Positions 36,019 to 45,519 of a stretch of DNA of 64,000 nucleotides are shown one piece after another (position 1 is the first letter of the stretch; each line of letters starts with the position of its first letter). This DNA is from Rhizobium sp. P40RR-XXII (GTDB lineage Bacteria; Pseudomonadota; Alphaproteobacteria; Rhizobiales; Rhizobiaceae), in assembly GCF_012641405.1 (NCBI RefSeq), contig NZ_JABAII010000002.1, positions 558,001 through 622,000 of the forward strand. Reading direction: 5' to 3'. Position numbers and translations under genes: made by a program. The notes beneath the pieces were generated by a model. It made no database searches. It was not told the origin of the DNA and saw nothing but the letters and a program-made list of their open reading frames with translations.

Positions 36019-36576
36019 TCACCTTGCGCCGATCAAGCGGGCGGGATTGCCGACAACGGTCGCACCGGCTGCGACATCCCTGGTCACGACCGATCCCGCG
36101 CCGATGATTGCGCCATCGCCGATCGTCACGCCGCCGACAAGGATCGCACCGCCGCCTATCCAGACGCTGCTGCCGATGGTGACCGGCCGCGCAATTTCGA
36201 TGCCCGCGCCGCGCAACTCGCGATCCTTATGGTGCTCGGCGCAATAGATATGGACGCCCGGCCCCAGCATGCTGCCATCGCCGATGCGAACGCTGCCGCT
36301 GTCGAGAATGGTGCAGCCGGCATTCATATAGACTCGACGCCCGAGCGAGATGTTGATGCCATAGGAGCAATGGAACGGGGCCTCGATGAAAACATTCTCG
36401 CCGACATCGGCAAAGAGTGCAGCCAAAGCCGGTCCGAGATTGCTGCGCTCGACCGGCGGCATCGTATTGTGCTGATGCACGGCTTCTCGGGCCTGCCAGC
36501 GCAAGCCGTCGAGTTCGGGATCGAAGCAGCAATACCATTCCCCCGCCGCCATCTTCTGTCGTTCGCTGAGATCCAT
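36019..36576 (-). CDS. Sugar O-acetyltransferase (Maa/NodL type)
   Basis: This trimeric left-handed beta-helix enzyme of 185 residues transfers acetyl from acetyl-CoA to a sugar hydroxyl. The N-terminal Mac domain ([22 protein letters not shown]) is followed by hexapeptide repeats ([21 protein letters not shown]) and the catalytic His region [14 protein letters not shown]. The family includes maltose acetyltransferase and the nodulation acetyltransferase NodL; sequence alone does not separate these, and no nod genes are nearby, so a housekeeping role is more likely. Confidence 0.88.
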   Translation of the reverse strand: MDLSERQKMAAGEWYCCFDPELDGLRWQAREAVHQHNTMPPVERSNLGPALAALFADVGENVFIEAPFHCSYGINISLGRRVYMNAGCTILDSGSVRIGDGSMLGPGVHIYCAEHHKDRELRGAGIEIARPVTIGSSVWIGGGAILVGGVTIGDGAIIGAGSVVTRDVAAGATVVGNPARLIGAR

Positions 36577-36904
36577 CGATCCCTTCTCCCATGCTTTTCC
36601 GGATTCGTCCCGAAGCGATCATGCATCACCGTTCGGGCGGGCGGCAAGCAAGCCAACCTTTGGTTCACGACCAAGCAACAAGCTCAACGCGAACCATCCA
36701 ATATTGCACGCCTTGATTAGCATTGACTCAAATACTTGATCGTTCAAAGATCGGCCCACCTGAAATCCCTGATTTTGGCCGAAAATGCCCGGCGATACGG
36801 GATTCTTGCTCTCAACAAACTGTCACACAGCTTGTCTATAACGCCGCTACCGCGGACTTGCGCAAGACCACCGGTTCCGAGCTTTCAAAAAGGAAATAGG
36901 GATT
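36577..36904. other. Spacer upstream of ugpB
   Basis: These 328 bases between the divergent acetyltransferase and ugpB carry the ugp promoter region with a possible PHO box at 36820-36837. Nothing else was recognised. Confidence 0.5.
36820..36837 (+). promoter_or_regulatory. Possible PHO box upstream of ugpB
   Basis: CTGTCAC-ACAG-CTTGTCT matches the PhoB direct-repeat consensus CTGTCAT-N4-CTGTCAT at 6 of 7 positions in the first half but only 3 of 7 in the second (TTGTCTA one base later fits slightly better). It is 67 bases before ugpB, and ugp genes are PhoB targets in E. coli and rhizobia. Confidence 0.4.
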
Positions 36905-38257
36905 ATGTCGAAACTTAAAAACTGCATTTCCGCCGCCGCCGCCGGCGTCATGAGCGTAGCGCTGGCTTTGCCTGCTGCCGCTGCTCCGACCAAGTTCGAT
37001 TTCTGGTTCGGCCTGTCGGGCGACCTGGAGCGCGTCGTTCAGACGCTGTGCAAGAACTTCAACGATTCCCAGAAGGATTATGAAGTCTCCTGCGTCAGCC
37101 AGGGCAACTACGACGCCGCGCTGCAGAACACCATTGCCGCCTTCCGCGCCGGCAAGCAGCCGGCAATCGTCCAGGTCTACGACGTCGGTACCGCCACCAT
37201 GATGCTTTCGGGTGCCTACTACCCCGTCAGCAAGCTGATGTCCGAAAACGGCTACAAGGTTAAGTGGGACGACTATTTCCCGGGCATCGCCCGCTATTAT
37301 GCCACCTCCAAGGGCGAACTGCTCTCCTTCCCGTTCAACTCGTCGACCGCCCTGCTCTACTGGAACAAGGACTCGTTCGCCAAGATCGGAAAGACCGCCG
37401 CTCCGAAGACCTGGGAAGAAGCTGCCGAAGACATGAAGGCCCTGAAGGGCGCCGGCTATGATTGCCCGATGGCGATCAACATCTCCGGCAACGAAAGCTG
37501 GCAGCTGATGGAGCAGTTCTCCGCTATTCACGACCAGCCGGTTGCCACCAAGAACAACGGCTATGACGGCCTCGACGCCCGCCTGACGGTCAACAAGACG
37601 AAGTTCGTCAAGTACGTCACCGACCTCAAGAGCTGGTACGACCAGGGCCTCATCAAGATCAAGTCCAAGGATCTCGGCCAGGACATGGTTCAGGCCTTTG
37701 CTTCCGGCGATTGCCAGATGATCATGACGTCGGTCGGCGATCACGGTTCGATCACCAAGACCCAGAAAGCCGGCATGAACTGGGATGTGGCCGAACTTCC
37801 GGTCTATGCCGGTACCGAGCGCAAGAATTCGCTCGTCGGCGGCGCGTCGCTTTGGGTTCTCTCCGGCAAGTCTGCTGACGAATACAAGGGCGCTGCCGCG
37901 TTCCTGGACTTCATCGGTAAGCCCGAGACCGCCCTGTTCTGGTCGACCAACACCGGCTACATCCCGGTCAAGAAGTCCGGTTTCGACTTCATGAAGTCCT
38001 CCGGCTTCTACGATAAGGCTCCCTATAAGGGCCGTGAAGTCGCGATCGCCAGCTTGACCGCTTCCGAGCCGACCCCGATCACCCGAGGCGTTCGCCTCGG
38101 CAGCTTCACGCAGATCCGCGCCGAGTTCGGCAACCAGATGCAGGCCATCTTCGCCAACAAGGTCAGCGTCCAGGAAGGCATCGACAACCTGGTCAAGAAC
38201 GGCGACGCCGTCCTCGACCGCTTCGCAGCCACCTACAAGGGCAAGCAGCTGCCGTAA
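36905..38257 (+). CDS. ugpB: Glycerol-3-phosphate ABC transporter substrate-binding protein
   Basis: This periplasmic receptor of 450 residues binds sn-glycerol-3-phosphate or its diesters. The signal peptide is cleaved after LALPAAA. The mature protein begins PTKFDFWFGLSGDLE, and the binding region includes FPFNSSTALLYWNKDSF and GGASLWVLSGKS, as in UgpB (family 1 solute-binding proteins). AAGGAAATAGGG lies upstream of the ATG. It is followed by a stem-loop, then ugpA and ugpE. The corresponding ATPase gene ugpC lies at 40330-41442 in opposite orientation. Confidence 0.93.
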   Translation: MSKLKNCISAAAAGVMSVALALPAAAAPTKFDFWFGLSGDLERVVQTLCKNFNDSQKDYEVSCVSQGNYDAALQNTIAAFRAGKQPAIVQVYDVGTATMMLSGAYYPVSKLMSENGYKVKWDDYFPGIARYYATSKGELLSFPFNSSTALLYWNKDSFAKIGKTAAPKTWEEAAEDMKALKGAGYDCPMAINISGNESWQLMEQFSAIHDQPVATKNNGYDGLDARLTVNKTKFVKYVTDLKSWYDQGLIKIKSKDLGQDMVQAFASGDCQMIMTSVGDHGSITKTQKAGMNWDVAELPVYAGTERKNSLVGGASLWVLSGKSADEYKGAAAFLDFIGKPETALFWSTNTGYIPVKKSGFDFMKSSGFYDKAPYKGREVAIASLTASEPTPITRGVRLGSFTQIRAEFGNQMQAIFANKVSVQEGIDNLVKNGDAVLDRFAATYKGKQLP

Positions 38258-38281
38258 GCAGCACGGCTCACGGACAGACAG

Positions 38282-38307
38282 CGTCCGCCGGGGTTTCCCG
38301 GCGGACG
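38282..38307 (+). other. Stem-loop between ugpB and ugpA
   Basis: An 11-base perfect stem (CGTCCGCCGGG with CCCGGCGGACG) with a GTTT loop. Hairpins in this place in ABC operons typically protect the binding-protein mRNA and lower expression of the permease genes; a weak T-rich tail allows partial termination. Confidence 0.7.
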
Positions 38308-38356
38308 TTCGTTATGAGAGCAAGCGTGGCATCGGGATACCAAGCCGGAAGAGACA

Positions 38357-39241
38357 ATGGAAAAGCGCATAACTTTCAGCAAATGGAGCGTCGGCATCCT
38401 GTTCGCAGTGCCGCAGCTGCTCCTCATCTTCACCTTTTTCTATTGGCCGGCCGGTCAGGCAGTCTTCTGGTCGCTGACGCTGCAGCAGCCCTGGGGCGGC
38501 GGCAACATCTGGGTCGGCCTCGATAACTTCAAATCTATTATTGCCAACGCGGACTACTGGAACTCGGTCACAATCAGCATCACGTTCGCGGTGATCAGCA
38601 CCGGCATTTCCATGGTGGGCGGGTTGATCCTCGCAGCCCTGACTGACCGTCAGCTGCGCGGTTCGAAAATCTACCGTGTCGTGCTGATCTGGCCCTACGG
38701 CATCGCCGCGCCCGCAGCGGCAATGGCCTTCCGTTTTATCCTGGCGCCCGAAGCCGGCCTCATTGCCGTGGTCAATCAGTGGTGGCCGGGAATCTGGGAT
38801 CCGGGCCTCGACGGCAACGCCGCCATGGCCTGCATCATCGCCGCCTTCTCGTGGAAATATATCGCCTACAGCTTCATCTTTTTCTTGGCCGCTTTCCAGG
38901 CAATTCCTCGTTCGTTGATCGAAGCAGCTGCCATGGACGGCTCCAGCGTGCTCCGTCGCTTCTGGGACGTCCAGTTCCCGTTGATCACGCCAACCATCTT
39001 CTTCCTGCTCGTCATCAATATCACCGAGAGCTTCCAGGATTCTTTCGGCATCGTCGACATCATGACATCAGGCGGCCCGCACAACTCGACCAATCTCATG
39101 GTCTACAAGATCTATTCCGATGGCTTCAAAGGACTCGATTTTTCCGGCGCGGCGGCGCAGAGCATCATTCTGATGCTGCTGATCATCGTGCTCACCGTCT
39201 TCCAGTTCCGCTTCATCGAGCGGCGCGTACATTACCGTTGA
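38357..39241 (+). CDS. ugpA: Glycerol-3-phosphate ABC transporter permease UgpA
   Basis: This inner-membrane permease of 294 residues has six predicted helices. The cytoplasmic EAA loop, which docks the ATPase, reads EAAAMDGSSVLRRFWDVQFP. It is 99 bases after ugpB and 7 bases before ugpE, so the genes form one unit. Confidence 0.93.
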   Translation: MEKRITFSKWSVGILFAVPQLLLIFTFFYWPAGQAVFWSLTLQQPWGGGNIWVGLDNFKSIIANADYWNSVTISITFAVISTGISMVGGLILAALTDRQLRGSKIYRVVLIWPYGIAAPAAAMAFRFILAPEAGLIAVVNQWWPGIWDPGLDGNAAMACIIAAFSWKYIAYSFIFFLAAFQAIPRSLIEAAAMDGSSVLRRFWDVQFPLITPTIFFLLVINITESFQDSFGIVDIMTSGGPHNSTNLMVYKIYSDGFKGLDFSGAAAQSIILMLLIIVLTVFQFRFIERRVHYR

Positions 39242-39248
39242 GGCTGAC

Positions 39249-40163
39249 ATGGTCGAGCGCACACCTATCCTTAATTTCTTCACCCATCTGATCCTGTTCC
39301 TCGGCTTCGTGGTGGCCGTGGGACCGATAGCCATCGTTACCATCGCCGCATCGCACAATATCGCCGACGTCAACAAAGTGCCGATGTCGCTGATCCCCGG
39401 CTCGGATTTCTGGGTCAACATGAAGACAGCCTGGACGACAGCCAATCTCGGCCCCAAGCTGCTGAACAGCCTGATCTTCGCCTCCGGGGTTGCGGCGGGA
39501 AAGGTGATCATTTCGGCGATCACGGCTTTTTCGCTGGTCTATTTTCGCTATCCGGGCCGCCATTTCATCTTCTGGCTGATCTTCATAACGCTGATGCTGC
39601 CACTCGAAGTGCGTATCGTTCCGACCTATGCGGTCGCAGCGAACGTACTCTCGCCCTTCCAGGGGATTCTTGACGTTACTGGCATCACCTGGCTCATCGA
39701 AAAAGTAACAGGCATCGAGGTCTCGCTGAATCTTGGATTGCTTAACTCCTCGATCGGCCTGATCTTGCCGCTGGTCGCGACCGCGACCGGAACGTTTCTC
39801 TACCGTCAGTTCTTTCTGACGATACCGGAGGAGCTGACCGAGGCCGCACGCATGGACGGCGCCGGAGCGCTGCGCTTCTTCATCGACATCCTGCTGCCGC
39901 TGTCGCGCACCAACATGGCCGCACTCGGCACCATCATGTTCCTCTGGGCCTGGAACCAGTATCTGTGGCCGCTGCTGGTGACCACCGATCCCGCGCATGT
40001 GACGGCCGTACACGAGCTCAAGTCGCTCATCCCAAACGTGGGTGGTCTTCCGGAATGGCACATCGCCATGGCCGGCACGCTGATCGTCATGCTGCCGCCG
40101 CTCCTCGTGGTCGTCCTGATGCAGCGCTGGTTCGTTCGCGGCCTGATCGCAACCGAGAAGTAA
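39249..40163 (+). CDS. ugpE: Glycerol-3-phosphate ABC transporter permease UgpE
   Basis: This second permease of 304 residues has six predicted helices and the EAA loop EAARMDGAGALRFFIDILLP. It is somewhat longer than E. coli UgpE (281) because of an insertion around GILDVTGITWLIEKVTGIEV, between predicted helices 3 and 4. It is last in the plus-strand unit and converges on ugpC, with a terminator between. Confidence 0.93.
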   Translation: MVERTPILNFFTHLILFLGFVVAVGPIAIVTIAASHNIADVNKVPMSLIPGSDFWVNMKTAWTTANLGPKLLNSLIFASGVAAGKVIISAITAFSLVYFRYPGRHFIFWLIFITLMLPLEVRIVPTYAVAANVLSPFQGILDVTGITWLIEKVTGIEVSLNLGLLNSSIGLILPLVATATGTFLYRQFFLTIPEELTEAARMDGAGALRFFIDILLPLSRTNMAALGTIMFLWAWNQYLWPLLVTTDPAHVTAVHELKSLIPNVGGLPEWHIAMAGTLIVMLPPLLVVVLMQRWFVRGLIATEK

Positions 40164-40269
40164 TCTGTTTATCTGCCGCGCCCTGCTTGGGGTGCGGCCA
40201 TTGCGAGCCGGTCCCTTCTCTCCGCGAAGGGACTCTTATGACGGCACCAACAAAAATGGCCGCATAAAT

Positions 40270-40301
40270 AAAAAACCCGGAAGTCGGGAAAGACTTCCGG
40301 G
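40270..40301 (-). terminator. Intrinsic terminator of ugpC
   Basis: CCCGGAAGTC and GACTTCCGGG form a ten-base stem, followed on the minus strand by six T. It is 29 bases beyond the ugpC stop. Confidence 0.9.
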
Positions 40302-40329
40302 CGCACCTGCTGAAAAGTTATGTTTGAAA

Positions 40330-41442
40330 TCAGCTTGCCAGCACTTTGAGCGGTGTGACGGAAGCGACGGCGTCGAGCCGCAGGCCGGTATCCCGGGCGA
40401 AGAGATGCGTGTGCTGCTGCGGCAGCTCCAGCGCGACGGACTGGCCGGTCTGGCCGGTCGTGTGGTCGGCGACCGCAACGGCAAAGCTCGAACCATTGAT
40501 GTCGCAATGGATGACGCGGCCGGCACCGAGTTCTTCGACGAAATCGACGGTTGCCGGGATAGCGCCGGGCGTTCCAGCGGGAACGAGACGCGCGTGCTCA
40601 GGACGGACACCGAGGGCGACCGGCTGGCCGGCATGGCGCTTGCCGATATTGGCATCGATGGCAATCGGAATGCCGTCGAAGATAAATTGCTCGCCGTTGG
40701 CCGCGAAGGTACCTTCCAGAAAATTCATGGCCGGCGAGCCGATGAAGGAGCCGACAAAGCGGGTGCGCGGCGTGTTGTAGACCTCGAGCGGCGTGCCGAC
40801 CTGCTCGACATTGCCCTTGTACATAACGACGAGCTTGTCGGCGAGCGTCATGGCCTCGACCTGATCGTGCGTCACGAAGACCGACGTCGCCGACAGGCGC
40901 TTGTGCAGGCGGCGGATCTCGACGCGCATCTGCACGCGCAGCTTAGCATCGAGGTTGGACAGCGGCTCGTCGAAAAGGAAGACCTTCGGCTCGCGGATGA
41001 TGGCGCGGCCCATGGCGACGCGCTGACGTTGACCGCCGGAAAGCTCGGCCGGCTTACGGGTGAGGAAATCTTCAAGCCCGACGATGCGGGCGGTTTCCTT
41101 GATGCGGCGATCGCGCTCGGCGCGCGGCACGCCGGCGACCTTGAGCGCGTAGCCCATATTGGCGGCGACATCCATGTGCGGATAGAGCGCGTAGTTCTGG
41201 AAGACCATGGCGCAGCCGCGCTCGCGCGGCTCGAGCTGATTGACCACCTTGCCGTCGATTACGATCTCGCCCGAGGAAATATCCTCGAGGCCGGCGATCA
41301 TGCGCAGCAGCGTGGACTTGCCGCAGCCGGAAGGTCCGAGGATGACGACGAATTCGCCCGAGCGGAAATTCAGATCGACGCCATGGACGACCTGATTGCG
41401 TCCATAGGCCTTGCGAACTTGTTCGATGCGGATTTCCGCCAT
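40330..41442 (-). CDS. ugpC: Glycerol-3-phosphate ABC transporter ATP-binding protein UgpC
   Basis: This ATPase subunit of 370 residues belongs to the MalK/UgpC group. It has Walker [14 protein letters not shown] at about 36-48, signature [14 protein letters not shown], Walker [17 protein letters not shown], the switch His in [11 protein letters not shown], and a C-terminal regulatory OB-fold (TOBE) domain from about 240. It faces ugpBAE instead of following ugpE, so it must have its own promoter; a good PHO-box match is 62 bases upstream. It could also serve other sugar importers, as MalK-type ATPases can. Confidence 0.93.
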   Translation of the reverse strand: MAEIRIEQVRKAYGRNQVVHGVDLNFRSGEFVVILGPSGCGKSTLLRMIAGLEDISSGEIVIDGKVVNQLEPRERGCAMVFQNYALYPHMDVAANMGYALKVAGVPRAERDRRIKETARIVGLEDFLTRKPAELSGGQRQRVAMGRAIIREPKVFLFDEPLSNLDAKLRVQMRVEIRRLHKRLSATSVFVTHDQVEAMTLADKLVVMYKGNVEQVGTPLEVYNTPRTRFVGSFIGSPAMNFLEGTFAANGEQFIFDGIPIAIDANIGKRHAGQPVALGVRPEHARLVPAGTPGAIPATVDFVEELGAGRVIHCDINGSSFAVAVADHTTGQTGQSVALELPQQHTHLFARDTGLRLDAVASVTPLKVLAS

Positions 41443-41503
41443 GTTAATCTTCCCCGCCTGTCAATTCTGGGCCGTCAATCGGGTGGACTGCTAGCGAATT
41501 TGC

Positions 41504-41521
41504 ATTACAGAACAGTGACAA
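41504..41521 (-). promoter_or_regulatory. Possible PHO box upstream of ugpC
   Basis: On the minus strand TTGTCAC-TGTT-CTGTAAT matches CTGTCAT-N4-CTGTCAT at 11 of 14 positions with exact spacing, 62 bases ahead of the ugpC start. This is the best PHO-box match I saw in the window. Confidence 0.55.
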
Positions 41522-41690
41522 GCACCCCTTATATCACAAACCGCATCCAGATTTCCTCACGAGAGTTGCGGGTGCCATTTCGCGATGAAACGCGCATTGG
41601 TGGAACCATTTTGCGACAGACATCGCATACGGGTTCCGGCAGCCATAAATCAGATGCCCACGCGTCCCTGAAAAAGGATGGATGGCGGCG

Positions 41691-42521
41691 CTATTCCGCC
41701 GGATGCGGGGTCACGCGCGGACCGACGGACCGGCGTTTATGACCGATGCCGAGAAAATATCTCAGCACGCGGAAATAGAGGCTATAGGGCAAAAACTTCA
41801 GAAGCTTTGCCCGGAAGACCAGCCCCTTCGGGAAACTGATGTCGAAGGCCGACGATTTCAATCCGGCTGATATCGCATCGGCTGCCTGCTGCGCCGACAC
41901 TATATCGGGCATTTCGAACTTGTTCTTTGCCGTCAACGGCGTATCGACGTAGCCTGGAGTGACGAGCTGGATACGGATACCCATGCGATCGAGCTCGAAA
42001 TTCAAGCTTTCGGCCATGTTGATGAGCGCGGCCTTGCTGGCCCCATAAGCAGCGCCGCCGGGCAGGCCGCCGTAGCCTGCGACGGAAGACACGAGGGCAA
42101 CCTGGCCGTATCCCCTGGCACGCATATGCCGGACCGCCGGAACGAGACAGTTGACGACGCCATGAAGATTGACGGCAAAACTGCGCTCGAACGCCTCGTG
42201 ATTGAGGTCTTCGCCGCGCGCGGGCAGATAGATGCCGGCGTTCAGGACCATCAAAGCGACGGGGCCATGCTGATATTCGATGGCCGCGACGGTGTGTTCC
42301 ATGTCCTCGGCATCGGTCACATCGCCGTCGAGCACGACGATGCTGCCTGCAAGTGCGCTTGCCTCCGATTGCAAGGCCAGAAGTTTGTCATGGCTGCGGG
42401 CAGTCACGGCAACCTTGTAGCCTTCCTCCGCCAGTTTCAACGCCAGCGCGCGGCCGATACCGGAACTGGCGCCGGTAATCCAGGCGACTCCGTGTTCAGG
42501 ACGTGCGATGAACGGGCTCAT
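41691..42521 (-). CDS. SDR family NAD(P)-dependent oxidoreductase
   Basis: This short-chain dehydrogenase of 276 residues has cofactor motif ITGASSGIGRALALKLAEEG at about 15-34, NAG in MVLNAGIYLP, catalytic Ser in VALVSSVAGYGG, and Tyr/Lys in AAYGASKAALINMAESL. The C-terminal extension (LLKFLPYSLYFRVLRYFLG) resembles the DltE/YqjQ-like SDR subgroup with a membrane-associating tail. The substrate is unknown. It is upstream of ugpC in the same direction but separated by 248 bases. Confidence 0.88.
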   Translation of the reverse strand: MSPFIARPEHGVAWITGASSGIGRALALKLAEEGYKVAVTARSHDKLLALQSEASALAGSIVVLDGDVTDAEDMEHTVAAIEYQHGPVALMVLNAGIYLPARGEDLNHEAFERSFAVNLHGVVNCLVPAVRHMRARGYGQVALVSSVAGYGGLPGGAAYGASKAALINMAESLNFELDRMGIRIQLVTPGYVDTPLTAKNKFEMPDIVSAQQAADAISAGLKSSAFDISFPKGLVFRAKLLKFLPYSLYFRVLRYFLGIGHKRRSVGPRVTPHPAE

Positions 42522-42816
42522 GGCTCTTCTCCTTGGCTGGCGGCCGCCTGAATCAAACGCTTTACCGCGGCCGTCCGTGGCATTTTAGAGATAGCGTATC
42601 ATTGTGGCCGCTTTCGGCCTGTTTGGCGGCCCAACGGGGAAAACAATGTCACCGAATGGAGACTGGCGCGCCATACGGCAGACTTCGGCCAACGAAGGCT
42701 GCCAAGTCGAATTTTGCGGCACGAACAAATAGCGAGGAACAGAATTTCTTGCCTATGCCGCCTTGTGAAGGGAAAAGACCGTTCTTACAGTAGTTGCGAA
42801 CAGAAGGCAGATTCCA

Positions 42817-43857
42817 ATGACCGTCCATCCGTCCGTCCTCGAAGCAATTGGCAATACGCCGCTGATCAAGCTCAAGGGCGCCTCCGAGGCGACGGGCTCG
42901 ACCATTCTCGGCAAGGCCGAATTCCTCAACCCCGGCCAATCGGTCAAGGATCGCGCCGCGCTCTATATCATCCGCGATGCCGAGAAGAAGGGATTGCTGC
43001 GGCCCGGCGGCGTCATCGTCGAGGGCACGGCCGGCAATACCGGCATCGGCCTGACGCTCGTTGCCAAGGCGCTCGGCTACCGCACCGTCATCGTCATTCC
43101 GGAAACCCAGAGTCAGGAAAAGAAGGACGCGCTGAAGCTGCTCGGCGCCGAGCTGGTCGAGGTTCCCGCCGTCCCCTACAAGAACCCGAACAACTACGTG
43201 AAGGTCTCGGGCCGGCTTGCCGAACAGCTGGCAAAGACCGAGCCGAACGGGGCGATCTGGGCCAACCAGTTCGACAACGTCGCCAATCGCCAGGCGCATA
43301 TCGAGACGACCGCCAAGGAAATCTGGACCGACACATCAGGCAAGGTCGACGGCTTCATCTGCTCGGTCGGCTCCGGCGGCACGCTTGCGGGCGTCGCCAT
43401 GGGCCTGCATGCTTTCAACAAGGACATCAAGATCGGCATCGCCGATCCGGAAGGTGCTGCCCTCTATGAATTCTACAAGAATGGCGAGCTGAAATCCTCC
43501 GGCTCCTCGATCACCGAAGGCATCGGCCAGGGTCGCATCACAGCAAACCTGGAAGGTTTCACGCCCGATTTCGCCTATCAGGTCACCGATGCCGAAGCAC
43601 TCCCTTACGTCTTCGATCTGGTCGAGCACGAGGGCCTGTGCCTCGGCGGCTCGACCGCCATCAACATCGCCGGTGCGGTTCGCCTCGCCAGGGATCTCGG
43701 CCCCGGACATACGATCGTGACCATCCTGTGCGATTACGGCAATCGCTACCAGTCCAAGCTCTTCAATCCCGATTTCCTGAAGTCGAAGGGCTTGCCGCTG
43801 CCGGGCTATCTCGAAAAGCGGGCTGAAATCGCCGTCCCATACGAAACAACAGCGTGA
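42817..43857 (+). CDS. cysK: Cysteine synthase A
   Basis: This PLP enzyme (O-acetylserine sulfhydrylase) of 346 residues makes cysteine from O-acetylserine and sulfide. The PLP lysine is in GQSVKDRAALY at about 42-52, the substrate loop in EGTAGNTGIGLTL, and the phosphate-binding loop in CSVGSGGTLAGVAMG. It is about 20 residues longer at the C-terminus than E. coli CysK, as in the longer alphaproteobacterial group. It is 4 bases from alaX, with sseA beyond, which gives the unit a cysteine/sulfur theme. Confidence 0.92.
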   Translation: MTVHPSVLEAIGNTPLIKLKGASEATGSTILGKAEFLNPGQSVKDRAALYIIRDAEKKGLLRPGGVIVEGTAGNTGIGLTLVAKALGYRTVIVIPETQSQEKKDALKLLGAELVEVPAVPYKNPNNYVKVSGRLAEQLAKTEPNGAIWANQFDNVANRQAHIETTAKEIWTDTSGKVDGFICSVGSGGTLAGVAMGLHAFNKDIKIGIADPEGAALYEFYKNGELKSSGSSITEGIGQGRITANLEGFTPDFAYQVTDAEALPYVFDLVEHEGLCLGGSTAINIAGAVRLARDLGPGHTIVTILCDYGNRYQSKLFNPDFLKSKGLPLPGYLEKRAEIAVPYETTA

Positions 43858-43861
43858 TCTT

Positions 43862-44599
43862 ATGACCGTCAATGCCCTCTACCGTGATGATTTCTATCTC
43901 TCGACCGCCGAAGCAGTCGTAACCGCAATTCACGAAGACGGGGGCATCGAGCTCGATCAGACTTGCTTCTACGCCACCTCGGGCGGCCAGCCGGGCGATA
44001 CGGGTTTCCTGGAGCGTGGCGACGGTTCCAGGATCATGCTCGGCCAGACGAAGCATGGGCCGATCAAGGACATCATCATCCACGTGCCGCTCGAAAATCA
44101 GCCCCTGCCCATCGTCGGCGAGAAGCTGGTGCTGCACATCGACTGGGCGCGCCGTTACAAGCTGATGCGCATGCATACGGCCTGCCATCTGCTTTCCGTG
44201 GTCTGCCAATATCCGATTACGGGCGCGGCCGTCGGCGAGGATGAAAGCCGCGTCGATTTCGACATGAGCGAGACAATCGACAAGGATGAAGTGACGGCCA
44301 GGATGATGGCGCTTGTCAACGAGAACCATCCCGTTTTCGTCCGCTGGATCACGGACGAAGAGCTGATTGCCAATCCCGGCATCGTCAAATCTAAGAATGT
44401 ACGCCCGCCGATGGGCCTTGGCCGTGTCAGCCTCGTCTGCATCGGCGAGGATTCGGCCGTCGACAGCCAGCCCTGCGGCGGCACGCATGTGTCGGAGACG
44501 CAGGAGGTCGGCGCGATCCACATCGCCAAGATCGAGAAGAAGGGCAAGGAAAACCGACGCTTCCGCATTCGGTTCGGCACGCCGGCCGACGAGAATTGA
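43862..44599 (+). CDS. alaX: Alanyl-tRNA editing protein AlaX
   Basis: This free-standing editing enzyme of 245 residues deacylates mischarged tRNA-Ala (Ser or Gly). It resembles the AlaRS editing domain: zinc-binding MRMHTACHLLSVV (HxxxH) at about 100-112 and the second half-site SQPCGGTHVSETQEVG at about 200. The N-terminal YATSGGQPGDTG loop is also conserved. It begins 4 bases after cysK, so it is almost certainly co-transcribed. Confidence 0.92.
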   Translation: MTVNALYRDDFYLSTAEAVVTAIHEDGGIELDQTCFYATSGGQPGDTGFLERGDGSRIMLGQTKHGPIKDIIIHVPLENQPLPIVGEKLVLHIDWARRYKLMRMHTACHLLSVVCQYPITGAAVGEDESRVDFDMSETIDKDEVTARMMALVNENHPVFVRWITDEELIANPGIVKSKNVRPPMGLGRVSLVCIGEDSAVDSQPCGGTHVSETQEVGAIHIAKIEKKGKENRRFRIRFGTPADEN

Positions 44600-44659
44600 C
44601 CGCGCAAGCGCCTATATCTCGATATCAAGACCAATAAACCATAGCAGGGAGTGATCATC

Positions 44660-45517
44660 ATGGCAGCGGACAAGAGCCGTTTCGTCGTATCCGCCGACTG
44701 GCTGCAAGGCGAGCTGGGCACCAAGGACCTGCGCATCCTCGACGCATCCTTCTATCTGCCGGCGCAGAAGCGTGATGCCGATGCTGAATATGCCAGCGGA
44801 CATATTCCCGGCGCGATCCGCTTCGACCAGGACAAGATATCAGACCATTCGACCAACCTGCCGCATATGGTCCCCTCGCCCGAACTTTTCGCGGCCGAGG
44901 TCGGCAAGCTCGGCATCAGCGAGACCGATCGCATCGTCATCTATGACGGTCCCGGCCTGTTTGCCTCGCCGCGCGTCTGGTGGCTGTTCCACATCGTCAT
45001 GGGTGCGCCGAACGTCTTCGTGCTCGATGGCGGTCTGGATGGCTGGAAGGCCGAAGAGCGGCCGCTGGAGACGGCGCTGCCCGGCTTCGAACCCGCAACC
45101 TTCAAACCCAAGTTCAATGGCAGCCGCGTCGTTTCGCTCGACGAGATGCGAGAAATCGTCCACAGCCGTTCGCTGCAGATCGCCGATGCCCGCAGCGCCG
45201 GCCGTTTTGCGGCAACAGAGCCTGAGCCGCGCGAAGGAATGCGCTCGGGCCATATGCCGGGAGCGAGAAACCTGCCCTCGGGCGTCTTTGCCACCAACGG
45301 CAAGTTCAAGTCGCTGCCGGAACTGCGCGAAACGATCGAGAAGGCCGGCATCGATCTCGAAAAGCCAGTTGTGACGACCTGCGGGTCCGGCATTACCGCC
45401 GCCATCATCACGCTGGCGCTCGAATCCCTCGGCCATGGCAACAACAAGCTCTATGACGGCTCCTGGTCGGAATGGGGCAGCCGGACGGATACCCCCATCG
45501 TCACCGGTCAAGATTGA
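44660..45517 (+). CDS. sseA: 3-mercaptopyruvate sulfurtransferase
   Basis: This enzyme of 285 residues has two rhodanese domains and transfers sulfur from 3-mercaptopyruvate to thiol acceptors. The first domain (about 1-140) includes YASGHIPGAIRFDQDKISD; the second carries the catalytic Cys in VTTCGSGITAAIITLAL near 240, the CGSGxTA loop expected of MST rather than thiosulfate-specific rhodanese. ATG 44660 has GGGAG eight bases upstream. It is third in the cysK-alaX-sseA unit. Confidence 0.92.
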   Translation: MAADKSRFVVSADWLQGELGTKDLRILDASFYLPAQKRDADAEYASGHIPGAIRFDQDKISDHSTNLPHMVPSPELFAAEVGKLGISETDRIVIYDGPGLFASPRVWWLFHIVMGAPNVFVLDGGLDGWKAEERPLETALPGFEPATFKPKFNGSRVVSLDEMREIVHSRSLQIADARSAGRFAATEPEPREGMRSGHMPGARNLPSGVFATNGKFKSLPELRETIEKAGIDLEKPVVTTCGSGITAAIITLALESLGHGNNKLYDGSWSEWGSRTDTPIVTGQD

Positions 45518-45519
45518 GC

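Noticed and set aside
36019..36576. Sugar O-acetyltransferase as nodL
   Set aside because: The family fits, but there are no other nodulation genes or nod box nearby, so the general Maa/NodL-type label is kept.
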